A DNA stretch of 64,000 bases from Sinorhizobium chiapasense. Lineage in GTDB: Bacteria; Pseudomonadota; Alphaproteobacteria; Rhizobiales; Rhizobiaceae. The number at the start of each line of letters is the position of its first letter. The stretch's first letter is position 1. The translations under genes were made by a program, and so were the position numbers. The stretch covers positions 1,054,001 through 1,118,000 of the forward strand of contig NZ_CP133152.1 in the NCBI RefSeq assembly GCF_036488675.1, in the 5' to 3' direction. The notes beneath the pieces are model-generated. The model was not told where the DNA came from. It worked only from the letters and a program-made list of their open reading frames with translations, and did no database searches. Shown here piece after piece: positions 37,819 through 46,629 of the stretch.

Positions 37819-39327
37819 ATGGAAGCGCGTGCCAGCCCTCACCGTGGCCCGAGCTACAGCCAGATCCTCAAGTCGACCGCCCTGATCGGCGGCTCGTCTG
37901 TCATCACCGTGCTATTTTCCATCATCCGCAACAAGGCAATGGCACTGCTCCTCGGTCCTGCAGGCGTAGGGTTGATCGGCCTCTACAGTTCCATTGCCGA
38001 TATCGCTTTCTCGCTCGCCGGACTCGGAATCCAGGCAAGCGGCGTACGCCAAATCGCGGAGGCGGTCGGCAGCGGCGACGCGGACAGGATTGCCCGAACG
38101 GCGACCGTGCTCAAGCGCACATCATTGGTGTTGGGGCTTCTTGGCGCCCTTCTTCTCGTAGCGCTCGCTTATCCGGTCGCGGATTTCACCTTCGGCCGCC
38201 CTGGTTACGCCGGTGGCGTCGCGCTGCTTTCCGCAGCCATCCTCTTCCGCCTGCTCGCAGACGGCCAGATGGCCTTGATTCAAGGCATGCGAGACATTGC
38301 CAGCCTCGCCCGCATCAATGTCCTTGCAGCGTTTTTCAGTACCGCGATCGGCATCCCGCTGATCTATCTGTTCGGCACGTCAGGAATCGTGGCTTCGCTC
38401 GTCGCCGGTGGCGCTGCTTCGCTCGCGATCTGCTGGCGGTTTGGCAGGCAGATACGCCTCCCCGCGCCTCCGATGTCCACGCGGCAGGTTCGCGAGGAAA
38501 TCGGCTCCCTCCTGAAGCTCGGCTTTGTCTTCATGGTCAGCGGCTTCCTGACACTCGGTGCGGCCTATGCGATCCGCCTCATCGTGATGAGGGCGGAAGG
38601 CATCGCGGCAGCGGGGCTATACCAGGCCGCCTGGACGCTCGGCGGCTTCTATGCCAGCTTCGTTCTGCAGGCGATGGGCACCGACTTCTATCCGCGCTTG
38701 ACCGCCGTCGCCCAGGACGATGCCGAATGCAACCGCCTGGTCAACGAGCAGGCGCAGGTCAGCATGCTCGTCGCCGGCCCTGGGCTCATTGCCACGCTGA
38801 CCGCCGCCCCGCTGGTCATAAGGCTGCTTTATTCGCCCGAGTTCTACGCCGCCGTGGACCTGCTTCGCTGGATCTGCCTCGGTATGATGCTGCGTGTCAT
38901 CGCATGGCCAATGGGTTACATCGTCCTCGCCAAAGGCGCGAAAAGAGCCTTCTTCTGGGTGGAGGTTGCGGCAACCGTGGTCCATCTCGGTCTCGCGTGG
39001 CTCCTGGTCGGCTCGTTCGGTTCGGTCGGCGCGGGTGCAGCGTTTTTCAGCCTTTATGTTTGGCACGGCCTGCTGATCTACGCGATCGTTCGGCAGCTCT
39101 CGGGCTTCCGCTGGTCCGCCGCCAATCGCAAACTCGCCCTGATCTTCCTGCCGGCGTCAGCGCTGGTCTTCGGCGCCCTCTTCGTGCTGCCGCCCTGGCC
39201 GGCAGCTGTCCTCGGTCTCGCGACGGCGATGCTGACCGGAGCCTATTCACTGCGGGTCCTCACGGAGATCGTGCCGCTCGCTACATTGCCTGCGGCGCTG
39301 CGGGCGTTGCGCTCGAGATCCGCGTGA
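37819..39327 (+). CDS. Wzx-type polysaccharide flippase
   Basis: A 502-aa membrane protein of the MOP/polysaccharide-transporter family with about 12-14 helices. The N terminus ILKSTALIGGSSVITVLFSI, RNKAMALLLGPAGVGLIGLY and GIQASGVRQIAEAVGSGD resembles O-antigen translocases. It flips lipid-linked repeat units to the periplasmic face. It follows rmlD by 26 bp and is the last plus-strand gene before a hairpin-rich repeat at 39328. It pairs functionally with the polymerase at 52802. Confidence 0.9.
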   Translation: MEARASPHRGPSYSQILKSTALIGGSSVITVLFSIIRNKAMALLLGPAGVGLIGLYSSIADIAFSLAGLGIQASGVRQIAEAVGSGDADRIARTATVLKRTSLVLGLLGALLLVALAYPVADFTFGRPGYAGGVALLSAAILFRLLADGQMALIQGMRDIASLARINVLAAFFSTAIGIPLIYLFGTSGIVASLVAGGAASLAICWRFGRQIRLPAPPMSTRQVREEIGSLLKLGFVFMVSGFLTLGAAYAIRLIVMRAEGIAAAGLYQAAWTLGGFYASFVLQAMGTDFYPRLTAVAQDDAECNRLVNEQAQVSMLVAGPGLIATLTAAPLVIRLLYSPEFYAAVDLLRWICLGMMLRVIAWPMGYIVLAKGAKRAFFWVEVAATVVHLGLAWLLVGSFGSVGAGAAFFSLYVWHGLLIYAIVRQLSGFRWSAANRKLALIFLPASALVFGALFVLPPWPAAVLGLATAMLTGAYSLRVLTEIVPLATLPAALRALRSRSA

Positions 39328-39436
39328 CCTACAGCGCCGCGCGTCTCATCAGACGCGCAAAGGCTACTGCGGCACTTTGAATTGCCGCATGATTTCAGCC
39401 TTAAATCAGCTACGATTTACGGAAACATGCAGGAGC
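39328..39436. repeat. Palindromic intergenic repeat, full copy, likely bidirectional terminator
   Basis: Three successive inverted repeats: GCGCGTCT-CATC-AGACGCGC at 39339-39358 (perfect 8-bp stem), then TGCGGCA-N8-TGCCGCA, then a third imperfect TTAAATCAGC.../GATTTACG. A second copy of the same element, split in two, is at 51748-51780 and 52688-52771. Located between convergent wzx and aminotransferase genes, where it could end transcription in both directions. I associate this repeat with Sinorhizobium intergenic regions from memory. Confidence 0.75.
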
Positions 39437-39456
39437 CAAGTGACATCGCGACGACG

Positions 39457-40650
39457 TCATACCGCCCGCAGCGCTGCGGGTTCGGAGATCGCGGGAATCG
39501 AAAGAAGCTCCTCGACGACCCGCGCCACATCCACGTCGGTCATCTGCGCGAAGAACGGCAAGATCACCGATTGCTGTTGGGCCGCGACGCTTCGCGCCAG
39601 GCTCGTGGCGGCCCTGTGCGTGTCGCTTCCGGCGTAGGCTTCCTCCAGGTGGATGTTCATGACGCCGCGGCGGGTTGAGATGCCGCGATTGAGCAGGGCC
39701 TGCATCATCTGCCGCTGGTCGATCCAGCTGGGCAATGTCACACAATAGCTCTGCCAATTGCTCCGGGCCCAGTGGGGCTCAACCGGCGTCTGCAGTCCCG
39801 CAACTCCGGAAAGGCGCCTGGTGTACCGCCTGGCAAGTGCCCTTCGCCGCTTGACGAGAGCAGGAAGCCGCTTCAGCTGCTCCCGGCCGATCGCCGCCTG
39901 GACGTCGGTCATGCGGTAGTTGTAACCGATTTCCGGATAATCCTCTGAGATCACCTGCTTCGCGCCGTGCCGGACGGTATCTGGAACACTCATGCTGTGC
40001 TGGCGCCACAGCCGGAACTTTCGGTCGTATTCGTCACTTGCCGTCGTCAGCATGCCGCCGTCGCCCGTGGTAACGACCTTGCGCGGATGGAATGAGAAGC
40101 AAGCGATATCCCCGTGCGGCTTACCGATTCTTTGCCAGTGCCCGTTCCACAGTATCTCGCTGCCGGCAGCACAGGCGGCATCTTCGATAACCGGGATGGA
40201 GTGGCGTTTGCCGATTTCAAGGATGCGGCGAAGATCGCAGGGCATGCCGAGTTGGTGCACGCAGACGATTGCCCTTGTGCGCGGCGTGATCGCGGCCTCG
40301 ACCAGATCCGGATCCATGTTGTAGCCGCCGGATTCGATGTCCACGAAGACCGGTAGCGCCCCGCAATATCGGATGGCATTCGCTGTCGCGATGAACGAAT
40401 GGCTGACTGTGATCACTTCATCGCCGGCACCGGCGCCGACGCAACGCAGGGCCAGATGGAGCGCCGTTGTGCAGTTCGAGACCGCGCATGCATGGGCCGC
40501 CCCAACGAAGGCGGCGAACTCGCGTTCGAATGCTGCGACCTCCGGGCCTTGCGTCACCCATCCTGAAAGTATGACCCGCCTGACCGCCTCGACTTCCCGT
40601 TCATCGAGAACGGGTCTGGCGACCGGGATCTGACGAGGTGCCTCGCTCAT
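39457..40650 (-). CDS. DegT/DnrJ/EryC1 PLP-dependent sugar aminotransferase
   Basis: A 397-aa fold-type I aminotransferase. Motifs: HACAVSNCTTALHLALRCVG (cofactor phosphate), VIEDAACAAGSEI and CFSFHPRKVVTTGDGGML with the Schiff-base Lys, and YPEIGYNYRMTDVQAAIGREQ. It installs an amino group on a nucleotide-linked keto sugar. It is the last gene of the minus-strand amino-sugar operon and overlaps the epimerase stop by 4 bp. Its His-Pro-Arg-Lys motif differs from the Tyr-Pro-Gly-Lys of the other aminotransferase here (42321), so the two probably act on different sugars or positions. Confidence 0.9.
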   Translation of the reverse strand: MSEAPRQIPVARPVLDEREVEAVRRVILSGWVTQGPEVAAFEREFAAFVGAAHACAVSNCTTALHLALRCVGAGAGDEVITVSHSFIATANAIRYCGALPVFVDIESGGYNMDPDLVEAAITPRTRAIVCVHQLGMPCDLRRILEIGKRHSIPVIEDAACAAGSEILWNGHWQRIGKPHGDIACFSFHPRKVVTTGDGGMLTTASDEYDRKFRLWRQHSMSVPDTVRHGAKQVISEDYPEIGYNYRMTDVQAAIGREQLKRLPALVKRRRALARRYTRRLSGVAGLQTPVEPHWARSNWQSYCVTLPSWIDQRQMMQALLNRGISTRRGVMNIHLEEAYAGSDTHRAATSLARSVAAQQQSVILPFFAQMTDVDVARVVEELLSIPAISEPAALRAV

Positions 40651-41639
40651 GCCGCCTCACCTCCCGTCGACGCCCGCTCGCGCCGCCACCAGGCGACGAG
40701 ATCGCGCAATCCCTCATCGAGCGTGATCTCTGTCTTGAACCCCAGGAGCCGCGCTGCTTTGCTTGTGTCCGCAAGCCGGCGCGTGACGGCGTTCACTTTG
40801 CGCGCCGGTTCAAGCTGCGGTTCGAGCGAGAGCCCCATGACGCGGGTGAGCAGTTGTGCCAGCTCCCGCAGACTTGTTTCCACGCCGCTTGCGACGTTGA
40901 ACACCTCGTCCGTTACATCCGACTTTGCAGCCATGAGATTGGCCCGCGCGATATCGCGCACATGCACGAAATCCAAAGTCTGCGTGTCGTCGCCGAAGAT
41001 GATCGGCGCTCGTCCCGTCGCAATGCGCTCCATCCAGCGGATCAGGACTTCCGTATAGGCGCCGTAAACATCCATGCGCGGACCGTAGACGTTGAAGTAG
41101 CGCAGTGCGACATAGTTGAGCTCGTACATCTCGGCGAAACTGCGCAGCAGCCCCTCGTTGAATGCCTTGGCCGCGCCATAGATCGTGCGGTTGTTGTAGG
41201 GATGGTGCTCCTCCGTGGTCGGGAAACTCTCGGCAAGGCCGAGCACGGAGGCCGAGGAGGCTGCGATCACCTTCGACACACCGGCTGCGACCGCCGCCTC
41301 GAGCACATCGAACGTGCCTTGCGCCAGGACATCGAAGGCGAGCCTTGGTTCCTCGGCGCATTGGGTGATGCGAATCGCCGCCTGATGGAACACGATGTCC
41401 ACGCCTTCGAACGACCTCGCTAGAAGCGCACGGTCCCTGATGTCGCCTTCGATGATCCTGACCGGGCCAGTGCTCGCCGCCTCACGGAGATTTTCGCGGC
41501 GGCCACGCACGAAATTGTCGAGGATCAAAATTTCCCGTGGCCCTTCGCGCGCGACGAGATCGGCAATGTGCGAGCCTATGAGGCCTGCGCCTCCCGTGAT
41601 CAGAATCCGCTTGTCTTTCATCGCCGCCCCTTCGTTCAT
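40647..41639 (-). CDS. NAD-dependent sugar-nucleotide epimerase/dehydratase
   Basis: A ~325-330-aa extended SDR. N-terminal LITGGAGLIGSHIADLVARE, catalytic ASSASVLG and YGAAKAFNEGLLRSFAEMYE (Tyr-x3-Lys), and RYFNVYGPRMDVYGAYTEV. Closest in type to UDP-sugar 4-epimerases. It overlaps the upstream acyltransferase stop by an ATGA; a second ATG at 41621 with GAAGGGG 6 bases upstream may be the real start. Exact reaction is not readable from sequence. Confidence 0.88.
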   Translation of the reverse strand: MNEGAAMKDKRILITGGAGLIGSHIADLVAREGPREILILDNFVRGRRENLREAASTGPVRIIEGDIRDRALLARSFEGVDIVFHQAAIRITQCAEEPRLAFDVLAQGTFDVLEAAVAAGVSKVIAASSASVLGLAESFPTTEEHHPYNNRTIYGAAKAFNEGLLRSFAEMYELNYVALRYFNVYGPRMDVYGAYTEVLIRWMERIATGRAPIIFGDDTQTLDFVHVRDIARANLMAAKSDVTDEVFNVASGVETSLRELAQLLTRVMGLSLEPQLEPARKVNAVTRRLADTSKAARLLGFKTEITLDEGLRDLVAWWRRERASTGGEAA

Positions 41640-42331
41640 GGTTTCACTGGCGTGCTATCGGTTCGCCAGTGCAGGAATTTCGCGGGCACGCCCGCAACAA
41701 CCGCAAAGGGCTCAACGTCGGAGACGACCACTGCCCCCGCCCCCACGACGGCGCCTTTGCCGATCGTGACGCCCGGCAATATCGTCGCGTTGGTCCCGAT
41801 ATCGGCCCACGCGCCGATGCGAACCGGCTTGATTTCGAGGTCGGTGCGGATGATCGGCACATCGACGGGAATGCCGGTGTGGCTCGATCCAAGAATCTTG
41901 GCTCCCGGGCCCCATCCGACGAACTCCTCGATGACAAGATCGCGCGCGTCGAGGAAGGCTTGCGGCCCGATCCAGACATTGTCGCCAATTATGCATCTGC
42001 CGTCGTGACGGCCCTGGACACAGGCCTGCGCGCCGATGAAGACGCTGTTGCCGATCTCGAACGTTTCGGGATGCTTGAAGCCTGCGCCGCTGCCGACCTG
42101 CAGGCCGCAGCCGCAACTCTTCGCGACGCTTTGCCAGATCGATTTGCGCATCAGCAGGTCGACGAAGCCATCGCCAGCCATGAAGCGGCCGTAGAGCTCG
42201 ACCAACCCCGCCGTGCCGTAGGATTGCCTCAGTTCCTCGGCGAGCGCCGCCTGATAGCTCGGATCGGCAACGGCTTCACGGCGGCCATGCACCGCCTGGA
42301 CGACCCGGATCGGAGAGCGCTCAGTGGACAT
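41636..42331 (-). CDS. Hexapeptide-repeat (LbH) acyltransferase
   Basis: A 231-aa protein with left-handed beta-helix repeats from about residue 75 on: IGNSVFIGAQACVQG, IIGDNVWIGPQAFLDA, RIGAWADIGTNATILPGVTI and GKGAVVGAGAVVVSDVEPFA. The C terminus VVAGVPAKFLHWR is typical of acetyltransferases on sugars. The first ~70 residues are an extra helical domain. It overlaps the aminotransferase upstream and the epimerase downstream. Probably acylates a hydroxyl or amino group of the operon's sugar product. Confidence 0.85.
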   Translation of the reverse strand: MSTERSPIRVVQAVHGRREAVADPSYQAALAEELRQSYGTAGLVELYGRFMAGDGFVDLLMRKSIWQSVAKSCGCGLQVGSGAGFKHPETFEIGNSVFIGAQACVQGRHDGRCIIGDNVWIGPQAFLDARDLVIEEFVGWGPGAKILGSSHTGIPVDVPIIRTDLEIKPVRIGAWADIGTNATILPGVTIGKGAVVGAGAVVVSDVEPFAVVAGVPAKFLHWRTDSTPVKP

Positions 42332-43427
42332 GGGCCTCCTGCTCCACCACCGACAGCACCTGCTCGACCTGCCGGACCGTCATTTCCGGATAGATCGGGA
42401 GCGAGAGAACCGACCGGGCGGCCGCCTCCGATCTCGGAAAATCGCCTGGCGCGTAACCAAGGTCGGCATGGGCCTTCTGCAGATGCACCGGAATGGGATA
42501 GTGCAGGCCGAACTGTATGCCCTCAATGCTGAGGGCTTGCTGCAGCGCCTCGCGATCCCGGCAGCGGACGGCATAGATGTGGTAGACATGACGCCGGTCA
42601 GCGAGCTCAACAGGCGCCTTCACATGGTCGGATCCCGCGAGCAGCGCCGAGTAGCGCGCCGCATGGGAACGGCGCGCTTGCGTCCAAGCGTCGAGATGCC
42701 TGAGCTTCACCCGCAGGATAGCCCCCTGGATACCGTCCATCCGATAATTGAAGCCCTTGAGCACGTGGTGATACCGGCTTTCCTGACCCCAATCCCTGAG
42801 CATGCGCATCGTGCGCGCCTGGCTATCATCGCTGGTAACGACGATGCCACCTTCGCCGCAGGCGCCCAGGTTCTTTCCCGGATAGAAACTGAAGCAGCCC
42901 GATACCCCGATGCTTCCGGCGCGGCGACCCTTGTATTCGGCGCCGTGGGCCTGACAGGCATCCTCGATGATGGCTACGCCATGCCGGTCGGCGATCGCCT
43001 TGATGGCGTTCATGTCGGCCATTTGTCCGTAGAGATGGACCGGCACGATCGCCTTGGTTCGGGGCGTGATTGCAGCCTCGATCTTCGTCGCATCCATGGT
43101 CAGCGTCACCGGCTCGACATCGACGAAGACCGGCAATGCGCCCGTGTAGCAGATCGCCGAAACCGTGGCGACGAAAGTGAATGGTACGGTGATGACCTCG
43201 TCGCCAGGTCCCACGCCAAGCGCAAGCAGCGCAAGATGGAGGGCACTCGTGCCCGTGTTGACGGCGATCGCGTGCCGCGTGCCGCAATAGGCCGCGAATT
43301 CCCGTTCAAGCTGCGCGACCTCGTCGCCCAGAACATATTGCGCCGACGCGAGCACGCGCAGCGCCGCCGCATCGATCTCGTCCTTGATTGATGCATATTG
43401 CGCCCTGAGGTCGAGGAAGGGGATCAT
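42321..43427 (-). CDS. DegT-family aminotransferase, WbpE/WlbC-like
   Basis: A 368-aa PLP aminotransferase. MIPFLDLRAQYASIKDEID, VNTGTSALHLALLALGVGPG, IIEDACQAHGAEYKGRRAGS and CFSFYPGKNLGACGEGGIVV with the PLP Lys. The set resembles WbpE/WlbC, which transaminate 3-keto-UDP-GlcNAcA; the neighbours are an oxidoreductase (43424) and an acetyltransferase (44463) of the matching WbpB/WbpD types. ATGA overlap with the oxidoreductase gene. Confidence 0.9.
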   Translation of the reverse strand: MIPFLDLRAQYASIKDEIDAAALRVLASAQYVLGDEVAQLEREFAAYCGTRHAIAVNTGTSALHLALLALGVGPGDEVITVPFTFVATVSAICYTGALPVFVDVEPVTLTMDATKIEAAITPRTKAIVPVHLYGQMADMNAIKAIADRHGVAIIEDACQAHGAEYKGRRAGSIGVSGCFSFYPGKNLGACGEGGIVVTSDDSQARTMRMLRDWGQESRYHHVLKGFNYRMDGIQGAILRVKLRHLDAWTQARRSHAARYSALLAGSDHVKAPVELADRRHVYHIYAVRCRDREALQQALSIEGIQFGLHYPIPVHLQKAHADLGYAPGDFPRSEAAARSVLSLPIYPEMTVRQVEQVLSVVEQEAHVH

Positions 43428-44461
43428 GCGATGCGCCTCATATGCTCCAGTTCGACGACCCGACCGCGCTCGGCGAGCGACTGGGTGGCGGCTTCGAGGA
43501 TTCTCACCACGCGCAGCCCGGCATTTCCGTCGGCGACCGGCTTTTCATTTCGCTCGATGCAATCGATGAACTGGCGCAGTTCGATGCCGAGCGCCTCGGC
43601 GACATTGAGGTGGGGGGCATACATATCGCCGGTGCGATAGCCGACCAGCATCTGGTAGACCTTCTCGCCATTCTTCTGCGAATTGCCGCTCAGCGTTATC
43701 CCCTTGTCATAAACCTTGATCTTCTCGCTGGGCTCCAGGTCGTCGTAGAGGATCATCTTGCTGCTGCCGCCGATCAGCGTCCGGCGTACCTTGACCGGGG
43801 CGAGCCAGTTGACGTGGATGTGAGCGATCAGCTGGCTTTCGAAGAAGAGATTGAGATAGGCGATGTTTGCCGGCTCCCCGGTAATATGGCTCATGCCCGT
43901 GGCCGACACTGCCACCGGCCGTTCCGGCAGCACGTAGTCCATGATCGACAGATCGTGCACGGCAAGGTCCCAGATGACGCTGACGTCGTGCTGGAAGAGG
44001 CCGAGATTGACCCTGACCGAGTCGTAGTAATAGACGTCGCCGAGCCCGTCTTCGACGAGCTCTCGCATCTTGCGGACGGCGCCCGTATGCACGAAGGTGT
44101 GGTCGACGGCGAGCACGAGGCGGCGGCGCGCAGCCTCCTCGACCATACGACGTGCCTCGTCCGACGTTGCTGCCATCGGCTTTTCGACGAGGACATGCTT
44201 GCCGGCCATCAGCGCCTTCATGGCGAGCTTGAAATGCGCGGAAGCTGGAGTTGCGATTGCAACGGCATCGACGCGCGGGTCGCGAAGGACCTCTTCAAAA
44301 TCGTCCGTGATGTCAACGGCCGGGTAACGGGTCTGGACCGTCGCCAATCGATCCCTGCGCAGATCGCACACGGAGACGAGGCGCGCACCGGGCGTTTCCC
44401 AGAAGTTGCGCACGAGGTTTGGTCCCCAGTAACCGTATCCGACGACAGCAACGCCGATCAT
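43424..44461 (-). CDS. Gfo/Idh/MocA-family oxidoreductase, WbpB/WlbA-like
   Basis: A 345-aa NAD-dependent dehydrogenase. Rossmann start MIGVAVVGYGYWGPNLVRNF, the EKP motif in GKHVLVEKPMAATSDEARRM, and the conserved IWDLAVHDLSIMDYVL segment. In the WbpB/WlbA pathway such an enzyme oxidises C3 of UDP-GlcNAcA for the aminotransferase. ATG 44461 is chosen because the fold begins there; the frame is open further upstream inside the preceding gene. Tightly packed in the operon. Confidence 0.9.
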   Translation of the reverse strand: MIGVAVVGYGYWGPNLVRNFWETPGARLVSVCDLRRDRLATVQTRYPAVDITDDFEEVLRDPRVDAVAIATPASAHFKLAMKALMAGKHVLVEKPMAATSDEARRMVEEAARRRLVLAVDHTFVHTGAVRKMRELVEDGLGDVYYYDSVRVNLGLFQHDVSVIWDLAVHDLSIMDYVLPERPVAVSATGMSHITGEPANIAYLNLFFESQLIAHIHVNWLAPVKVRRTLIGGSSKMILYDDLEPSEKIKVYDKGITLSGNSQKNGEKVYQMLVGYRTGDMYAPHLNVAEALGIELRQFIDCIERNEKPVADGNAGLRVVRILEAATQSLAERGRVVELEHMRRIA

Positions 44462-44462
44462 C

Positions 44463-44957
44463 TCACGCCTCCGCAGTCTCGATCGTGGCATCCTTGACGC
44501 GCCCGATGATCCGGGCGGGCACGCCGGCAACGATCGCGAAGCTTGGTACATCCTTGGTCACCACGGCGCCGGCCCCCACCTGGGCGGCCTCCCCGATCGT
44601 GACCCCGGCCAGAATGGTGGCATTGCTGCCGATGGAGGCGCGGCGCTTGACCCGTGTCGTCACGACGGTCCAGTCGGCCTCCGACTGAAGACCCCCGTCG
44701 GCATTGACAGCCCGCGGATAGATGTCGTTGGTGAACATGACGCCATGGCCGACGAAGACGCCGTCCTCAAGCGTCACCCCCTCGCAGATGAAGGAATGGC
44801 TGGAAATCTTGCAGTTCCGGCCGATCGCCGCGTTCTTCTGAATTTCCACGAAAGTGCCGATCCGCGTGCCCGCGCCGACAGCACAACCATAGAGATTGAC
44901 GAGATCCGGATGATGAATAACGACACCGTCTTGCAGCGTGACATCGGACGCAATCAT
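44463..44957 (-). CDS. Sugar N-acetyltransferase, WbpD/WlbB-like
   Basis: A 164-aa hexapeptide acetyltransferase: [54 protein letters not shown] and [20 protein letters not shown]. The TNDxYPRA motif marks enzymes acetylating the 3-amino group of UDP-2-acetamido-3-amino sugars (WbpD/WlbB/QdtC group). It is the first gene of the six-gene minus-strand amino-sugar operon and sits next to the matching oxidoreductase. Together they suggest a 2,3-diacylamino sugar. Confidence 0.9.
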   Translation of the reverse strand: MIASDVTLQDGVVIHHPDLVNLYGCAVGAGTRIGTFVEIQKNAAIGRNCKISSHSFICEGVTLEDGVFVGHGVMFTNDIYPRAVNADGGLQSEADWTVVTTRVKRRASIGSNATILAGVTIGEAAQVGAGAVVTKDVPSFAIVAGVPARIIGRVKDATIETAEA

Positions 44958-45393
44958 GCCGACAAGCCCCTATCTTCTTCTAGCGGCTGCTGAATTCGTG
45001 CGAACCTGGTCAGGTGGCCCCTCTCGTGCATCTTGTGATAGGGGCAGAGAGCCGAGCGTTCGTTGTCCAAGGAATTCCTTTTCGGCCAAGCAGTAAAGAA
45101 AACAATATTAAGTATTTAAACCGTCGAAAGAGGTAGCCGGTTGCGTAACTTTGATGATTTCGCGGCGCAGCTCTCCCCGGTTGCACCGGATTGCTTCTCG
45201 GCGTTAGCCCAAAAATAGTCATCATGCAGGGGGCCGGCTTCGACATGCTTCTGCCAGCGACGAGACGAACTCCTCCAGTGAGGACATCCGTATTCGCAGT
45301 CTGAACCTGCAAAGCTCTGGCGCGACCTGTTCCCGTTTGGCTCTCTGCGCCCACGGACGACCATAGTCGGGCGTAGGAAATATCGCCCGTTAG
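44958..45393. other. Divergent promoter region
   Basis: 436 bp between the first gene of the amino-sugar operon and the glycosyltransferase at 45394. AT-rich near 45090-45125. An open frame on the minus strand over most of it has no ribosome site and no recognisable product. Promoters for both directions are expected. Confidence 0.5.
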
Positions 45394-46560
45394 ATGCAAC
45401 ACGTCCAACGTTTGGGGATGTGGTCCGGTGTTATCCCGACGAATATACTGGTTTTCTCGAGGGATGGATTGACGCGAGTGATGATGACGTATCGTGCGGC
45501 ATTAGATTTATCCGCAGAAGTCGCGACCGGCGCACTTCAGCAAATCGCGGCGCTAAGACAAGCTTGGCGGGGTCGAATGCGCGTCGTCACTGGGCTTCAG
45601 CCCTCGGTGAGGCCCACTGTTTACTTCCTGACTCCCGACTATCAGCAGCCCTCCGGCGGAATCAGAGTAATATACCGGCACGTCGACGTGCTGAATTCTG
45701 CCGGAATGGACGCATTTGTGCTGCATCAGCGACGGGGGTTCCGCTGCACTTGGTTCGAAAATCGAAGCCGTATCGCATACGTCGGGGATATCACCGTCCT
45801 ACAGGGAGATACTCTCGTGATCCCGGAAGTGTGCGTTGACATCCTGGATCGCCTATCCCCCGGCATCGAATATATAATATTCAACCAGAATGTGCACCTC
45901 ACTTGGAAAGAAACGGCGCGTCACATCGCGAAGCACTACACCCAAGGCAGCGGCTTGTTGGGGGTCATTGCAGTCTCCCAGCACAATCAAGAGGCCCTCA
46001 GCTACGCTTTTGAGCATGTCGACGTTCGCAGGCTCCACGTCGGCATCGATGCAGGGACGTTTCACGTCGTCGACGGCCCCAGAGCAAACCGCATTGCCTA
46101 TATGCCACGCAGGATGCCTGCAGACGCTCACAAGGTGCTCGAACTTTTGCGCGGGCGCGGTCTTCTGGATAGCTGGGAGGTTGTGCCGCTGGACCGTATC
46201 TCTCAGACAGAAGTCGCCGCGCAATTGCAGAAGACGAAGATCTTCTTGGCCTTCTCCCACCAGGAGGGTCTGGGCCTGCCGCCTGCCGAAGCAATGGCCT
46301 GCGGGAACTACGTGGTCGGCTACCATGGCTTTGGGGGACGAGAATTTTTCCGCTCGGATTTCAGTACCGCCGTCGAGGCAGGTGACATCCTCGGGTTTGC
46401 GCGGGCGGTCGAGCATGCGATAACGCAGGAAAATGCCCAGCCCGGCTGGTGCCAAGGACAGGGTTTCAAGGCGTCCAAGTTTATTCTCTCAGAGTATTCG
46501 CTGGAACGTGAGCAGGACGACGTCAGACAGATTTACGCAGATTTGTTGAACGCGAAATGA
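45394..46560 (+). CDS. Glycosyltransferase, GT-B fold (group 1/GT4-like)
   Basis: A protein of up to 388 aa. N-terminal domain: PTVYFLTPDYQQPSGGIRVI with VDVLNSAGMDAFVLHQ. C-terminal donor domain: KTKIFLAFSHQEGLGLPPAE followed by AMACGNYVVGYHGFGGREFF, the E-x7-E pattern of retaining group 1 transferases. Likely adds one sugar of the repeat unit at the cytosolic membrane face. The start is unsure: ATG 45394, 45418 and 45484 are in frame and none has a good ribosome site; the fold starts near residue 70, so the first ~30 residues may not be translated. Confidence 0.82.
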   Translation: MQHVQRLGMWSGVIPTNILVFSRDGLTRVMMTYRAALDLSAEVATGALQQIAALRQAWRGRMRVVTGLQPSVRPTVYFLTPDYQQPSGGIRVIYRHVDVLNSAGMDAFVLHQRRGFRCTWFENRSRIAYVGDITVLQGDTLVIPEVCVDILDRLSPGIEYIIFNQNVHLTWKETARHIAKHYTQGSGLLGVIAVSQHNQEALSYAFEHVDVRRLHVGIDAGTFHVVDGPRANRIAYMPRRMPADAHKVLELLRGRGLLDSWEVVPLDRISQTEVAAQLQKTKIFLAFSHQEGLGLPPAEAMACGNYVVGYHGFGGREFFRSDFSTAVEAGDILGFARAVEHAITQENAQPGWCQGQGFKASKFILSEYSLEREQDDVRQIYADLLNAK

Positions 46561-46629
46561 TCCGTTGCTCTGCACTTACAATTGCGTCGGGTATCTGGCA
46601 GCAGAATCATGCTCGCAATGTACCAGCAG

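Noticed and set aside
37392..39380. 662-codon open frame on the plus strand across rmlD and wzx
   Set aside because: It is a different frame over two recognised genes, rich in Arg/Pro/Ser, with no ribosome site or motif.
45010..45408. 132-codon minus-strand frame in the divergent promoter region
   Set aside because: No start signal and no recognisable sequence; overlaps the start of the glycosyltransferase gene.
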